Below, one piece after another: positions 61,445-64,000 of a DNA stretch of 64,000 bases. The DNA comes from Rhizobium sp. FY34. Its GTDB lineage: Bacteria > Pseudomonadota > Alphaproteobacteria > Rhizobiales > Rhizobiaceae. Both the position numbers and the translations under genes were made by a program. The notes beneath the pieces were generated by a model. It saw only the letters and a program-made list of their open reading frames with translations, had not been told where the DNA came from and did no database searches. Position 1 is the stretch's first letter. Each line of letters starts with the position of its first letter. Location of the stretch: NCBI RefSeq assembly GCF_005222845.1, contig NZ_STFZ01000001.1:62001-126000 (forward strand), in the 5' to 3' direction.

Positions 61445-63001
61445 ATGCTAAAAGATTATCGCGTAGTGTTAGGCCTGTCGGGGTTAGTCGCCGTTTTCAT
61501 GCTTGCCAACCTTGGCCTGGCCATGCAGCGGGGAGCGCTCGCGATGGCGCCGATCTATGACGACAACACCTATCTGCTAGACGGAATAAACAGGGTTGTC
61601 TTCGAGAATGTCGACAGCCTTTTGTCGATGATTGTTTCATTTTATCACAACCCTCCCCATTCCCCGTTTTCCACCATGCTCGCAATGGCTGGATATTCCC
61701 TGTCCGGTGGGTCCGATATTGGCCCCTATGCCATGAATTTCATTGGTCTGGCTGTCTATGCGGTGGGCATCTATGTGATCACAGCCGAACGGACGGGCAA
61801 ATTCCTTGGGATCTTGTGTACGGCCGCACTTATGTTTGTGCCAGCCGTTGGTACCCTTGTGACGGAGTTCCGGCCGGACGCGTTTGCCGGATTGTCGTTT
61901 GGGCTTGCAGCCTATTGGCTCGTCTTCTTCCGTTATGATCAATCATCCAAACGGGCCGCCTGCGCGCTTGGTGCGCTTGCCGCTGCCGTTACCGCCATCA
62001 AGCCGTCGGCTGTCATCATCGTTGTGCCCATGCTGGGATTTGCGTTCTTGCTTGGCGCGGCAAAATCGCGATCACTCCGCTCGGTCCGCCTCATGGCCTG
62101 GACCTTGGGTGCTGGCCTCCTGGTTGTAATGCCCTTTGCGCTCATATGGGGCGCTCATGTTGCCGCGTATATCCACCAGGTATTTTTCACCAATGCAGAT
62201 GTCTGGGTTACGCCCGGCTCAGCGGCGTTCCATTGGGCCTATAACGCCTTTGGTGCTGCCGGTAGCAGAGCGCTTGGCATGTTTTTCTTTATCGGCGCAT
62301 TCCTGATCGCAGTCGACCTGTTGACGCTGCGCATGAATAGTAAGGAAAACTTCCCAACTGCCGCTTTTTACCTCTGGGTGGCGATCATTTATGTGGGCAT
62401 AGCGGTCAATCCGCAAAAATCGGCCTATCAAGGAAATTTCTTCTACTTTCCATTTATCATCGCCACCGGTCTGGCAGCCGCAAGGCTGATTGAGAGAACC
62501 CGCATGCCCAGAAGCGCCCTCCTTGCCGTGACCGCTGGGATAGCCATCATATCTCCTCCGGCCATGACCTATCAGGATGCGCGCCAAAGGCCGGGCTCAC
62601 TGCAGGCACTTGAGCAGATTGGTTCAATTTTGAACAATTCAATGTCATGCAAATCGCTAAGCTTTGCGGCTGTCGGCCCATACCCAATACCTCCCGAAAC
62701 CATCGCGCTTCGCGCTGCGAAGCAAGGAGTCAAACTACAAATACATACCCTGTTTCTTATCCGGGAGGAGGCCGATTTCACGACGCTTGCGCTATCCTCG
62801 ACTTTTGTCTCATTTCCAAATTCTGCCGGCAGAGCGGAAGCTGAAGCGCAAAGACTACCGGGACTTCAGCATCTTCCTCGGCTGATGGCCATGCTCGACA
62901 GCAGCCAGGACTGGGAACGATATGATATCACCGGGGCAGACCCATCCGTCATCTACAGGAACAAGATGCTGTGCGACGGACGCGGTGCGAACAAACCTTA
63001 G
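61445..63001 (+). CDS. Multi-membrane GT-C-like glycosyltransferase candidate
   Basis: A 518-residue integral membrane protein with about ten to eleven helices and a soluble C-terminal part of about 120 residues. An acidic pair in the first outer loop (PIYDDNTYLLDG, near residue 38) is a feature of GT-C glycosyltransferases, which use lipid-linked sugars. It is divergent from gtrA and gtrB-like genes across 221 bases. The C-terminal part has four Cys residues of unknown meaning. The exact family is not recognised. Confidence 0.7.
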   Translation: MLKDYRVVLGLSGLVAVFMLANLGLAMQRGALAMAPIYDDNTYLLDGINRVVFENVDSLLSMIVSFYHNPPHSPFSTMLAMAGYSLSGGSDIGPYAMNFIGLAVYAVGIYVITAERTGKFLGILCTAALMFVPAVGTLVTEFRPDAFAGLSFGLAAYWLVFFRYDQSSKRAACALGALAAAVTAIKPSAVIIVVPMLGFAFLLGAAKSRSLRSVRLMAWTLGAGLLVVMPFALIWGAHVAAYIHQVFFTNADVWVTPGSAAFHWAYNAFGAAGSRALGMFFFIGAFLIAVDLLTLRMNSKENFPTAAFYLWVAIIYVGIAVNPQKSAYQGNFFYFPFIIATGLAAARLIERTRMPRSALLAVTAGIAIISPPAMTYQDARQRPGSLQALEQIGSILNNSMSCKSLSFAAVGPYPIPPETIALRAAKQGVKLQIHTLFLIREEADFTTLALSSTFVSFPNSAGRAEAEAQRLPGLQHLPRLMAMLDSSQDWERYDITGADPSVIYRNKMLCDGRGANKP

Positions 63002-63110
63002 ACCAGCTGAAGCACGTCGCTCACCTTCAAAGGTGCGCTGCGTTGCGCTGATCTATTGGTGAGTAGGTCGAACAGGGTCAGGTGAAACGTTCGATTGTTT
63101 TGCAAATGCA

Positions 63111-63895
63111 TTGCGTTTGCGCCGCCCGCATTGCTTTGCCCATAGTGTCGTGGCTGGTCTTGTTTACCTGCTGGCTACGAACCCGTTTCTGGCAAGGATT
63201 TTTGTCCTCAAATCGACTGTTGATCGTGATCTGCCGAGCGTGTCAATCATGTTGAAGGGGGTCTCGGCGGCGCTTCTTCCTCTGGCAGTCGATATGATCG
63301 TATGGGTCAATGCCGATGGTACGGCGATGACGGAGCGTCTGTGGCCGCTTGATGGGAAGGCCGGCTTTTTGACATGTTCCTCGACGGTTCGGTCACGACT
63401 CATTTTGTCATTGGTATTGCCTTGCTTGCCATGGCCCTGAGCGGCTGTTCGAAGCGGGTCTCGAGCGCCGGTATTGCCGTTGCGGCGATGCCCTTTGCCG
63501 CCACCGCTTTGGCTTTGATCCACCACGATCTCGGCCTGCACGTTATCTCCGACTTCAACACCTGGGACCTGGTCAAGGATGTTCCCATGTGGCTTGGCGG
63601 CACGTATTTCCAGTTCGTTGTGGTGTCGGCAATAACCTACTTCATATGCTGGTGCAGGGCGAGCGGCTGGTCTGCTGCTCAGCGATGGTTGATCCGCGGT
63701 GCATTCGGTGTTGTGATCGCAAGCGCTTGTGTGAACTTTTACGAGATGGCGTCTCTGCCTGGGCTCGTCGCAAAATCGCTCCGTCAGACTGATCTCAAAT
63801 TTGCCGGAAATTCTCTAGGTGCACCCGTTTTGAGTAGGCGGGTTTTGGTTCCCAGTTCCGATTTTTCGCATCCTTGGATTGCGTTCCGTTTTTGA
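63111..63895 (+). pseudogene. Membrane-protein gene interrupted by a one-base frameshift
   Basis: Two overlapping frames form one protein if one T is added to the TTTTT run at 63366-63370. The first frame then continues as KAGFFDMFLDGS directly into the second frame, which runs to a natural stop at 63895. The joined protein would be about 260 residues with several membrane helices (LVYLLATNPFLARIFV, FVIGIALLAMALSG, FVVVSAITYFICW). The start is uncertain; the TTG at 63111 is used and the frame is open from 63063. The family is not recognised. Either a real lesion, phase variation at the T run, or a sequencing error. Confidence 0.5.
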
Positions 63896-63914
63896 CGAGG
63901 TCTTGACGCGTTGT

Positions 63915-63931
63915 CTTGGCGAAGCGCCAAG
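63915..63931. terminator. Hairpin between convergent gene ends
   Basis: CTTGGCG and CGCCAAG pair with loop AAG. It lies between the end of the broken membrane-protein gene and the end of the minus-strand gene at the right edge, so it could serve both. No T tract. Confidence 0.4.
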
Positions 63932-63943
63932 CCGCGCAGTCCG

Positions 63944-64000
63944 CTACCCTCGGACCTCCTGATAGGTGGCGCTCTGGATGCGGATATGTTCGCGCAGCAG
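63944..64000 (-). CDS. C-terminal end of a minus-strand gene (5' part outside window)
   Basis: Only the last 18 codons are visible, reading LLREHIRIQSATYQEVRG and a TAG stop. The pattern LREHxxxQ near the end is seen in GntR regulators with an FCD domain, but this is too short for a firm call. Confidence 0.35.
   Translation of the reverse strand: MLREHIRIQSATYQEVRG

Noticed and set aside
1..64000. tRNA, rRNA, CRISPR arrays, complete prophage or intact insertion sequences
   Set aside because: No cloverleaf, rRNA core string, regular spaced repeat, phage gene set or full-length transposase was found by reading both strands.

Overview
The window is a 64 kb piece of an alphaproteobacterial genome, most likely from the family Rhizobiaceae. 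The reasons are high-GC coding with tight ATGA overlaps, ROK, LysR and AraC regulators beside ABC transporters, a small conserved protein of a type I associate with rhizobia (35696-35944), and extragenic palindromes of rhizobial style. I cannot fix genus or species, or say chromosome versus plasmid. No rRNA, tRNA, CRISPR array, prophage or complete insertion sequence was found.

Layout. 1-657: tail of a ROK protein. 1323-11201: the most interesting region, a one-strand, mostly overlapping nine-gene cluster for a thiazole/oxazole-modified peptide (TOMM, a RiPP class). It holds a precursor with a Tat-type N-terminus and a core of seven cysteines, a B12-binding radical SAM enzyme, a ThiF-like leader-binding protein, an azoline-forming YcaO, a SagB-type dehydrogenase, a 719-residue protein I do not recognise, a Rieske oxygenase, an alpha/beta hydrolase and an M50-type membrane protease. 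No ABC exporter is present, so Tat export of the modified peptide is a testable idea. 11308-15958: RraA-type aldolase, polar amino-acid ABC transporter and SDR on the minus strand, beside a LysR regulator (16161-17066). 17091-23089: accB-accC, a BCCP-like protein lacking its biotin lysine, pxpB-pxpC-pxpA (5-oxoprolinase) and an aminotransferase. 23250-26438: AraC regulator, aldoxime dehydratase and nitrilase (aldoxime to nitrile to acid). 26813-29814: outer-membrane protein, then a scarred stretch where an FkbM methyltransferase lies between two degraded transposase remnants. 29951-31890: AraC regulator and a periplasmic alpha/beta hydrolase. 32279-35636: amino-sugar genes (ROK kinase, nagB, NagC-like ROK regulator) with a palindromic operator candidate.

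36064-59704 reads as a low-oxygen and nitric-oxide adaptation region. It contains a Crp/Fnr regulator, an arginine deiminase operon (arcD-like, arcA, arcB, arcC), glycerate kinase, aspartate 4-decarboxylase with the aspartate:alanine antiporter AspT, a receiver protein, a 1472-residue CheB-CheR-PAS-kinase-receiver-receiver-HTH protein, and cydDCABX for cytochrome bd. An NsrR-type regulator is divergent from cyd. A perfect FNR/FixK box and a good NsrR operator lie in the cydD-nsrR gap. Near-perfect or variant FNR-type boxes precede the hybrid kinase and the Crp/Fnr gene.

59834-63895: GtrB-like and GtrA-like proteins, a multi-membrane GT-C-like protein, and a membrane-protein gene apparently broken by a one-base frameshift in a T run. 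The right edge holds the last 18 codons of a minus-strand gene.
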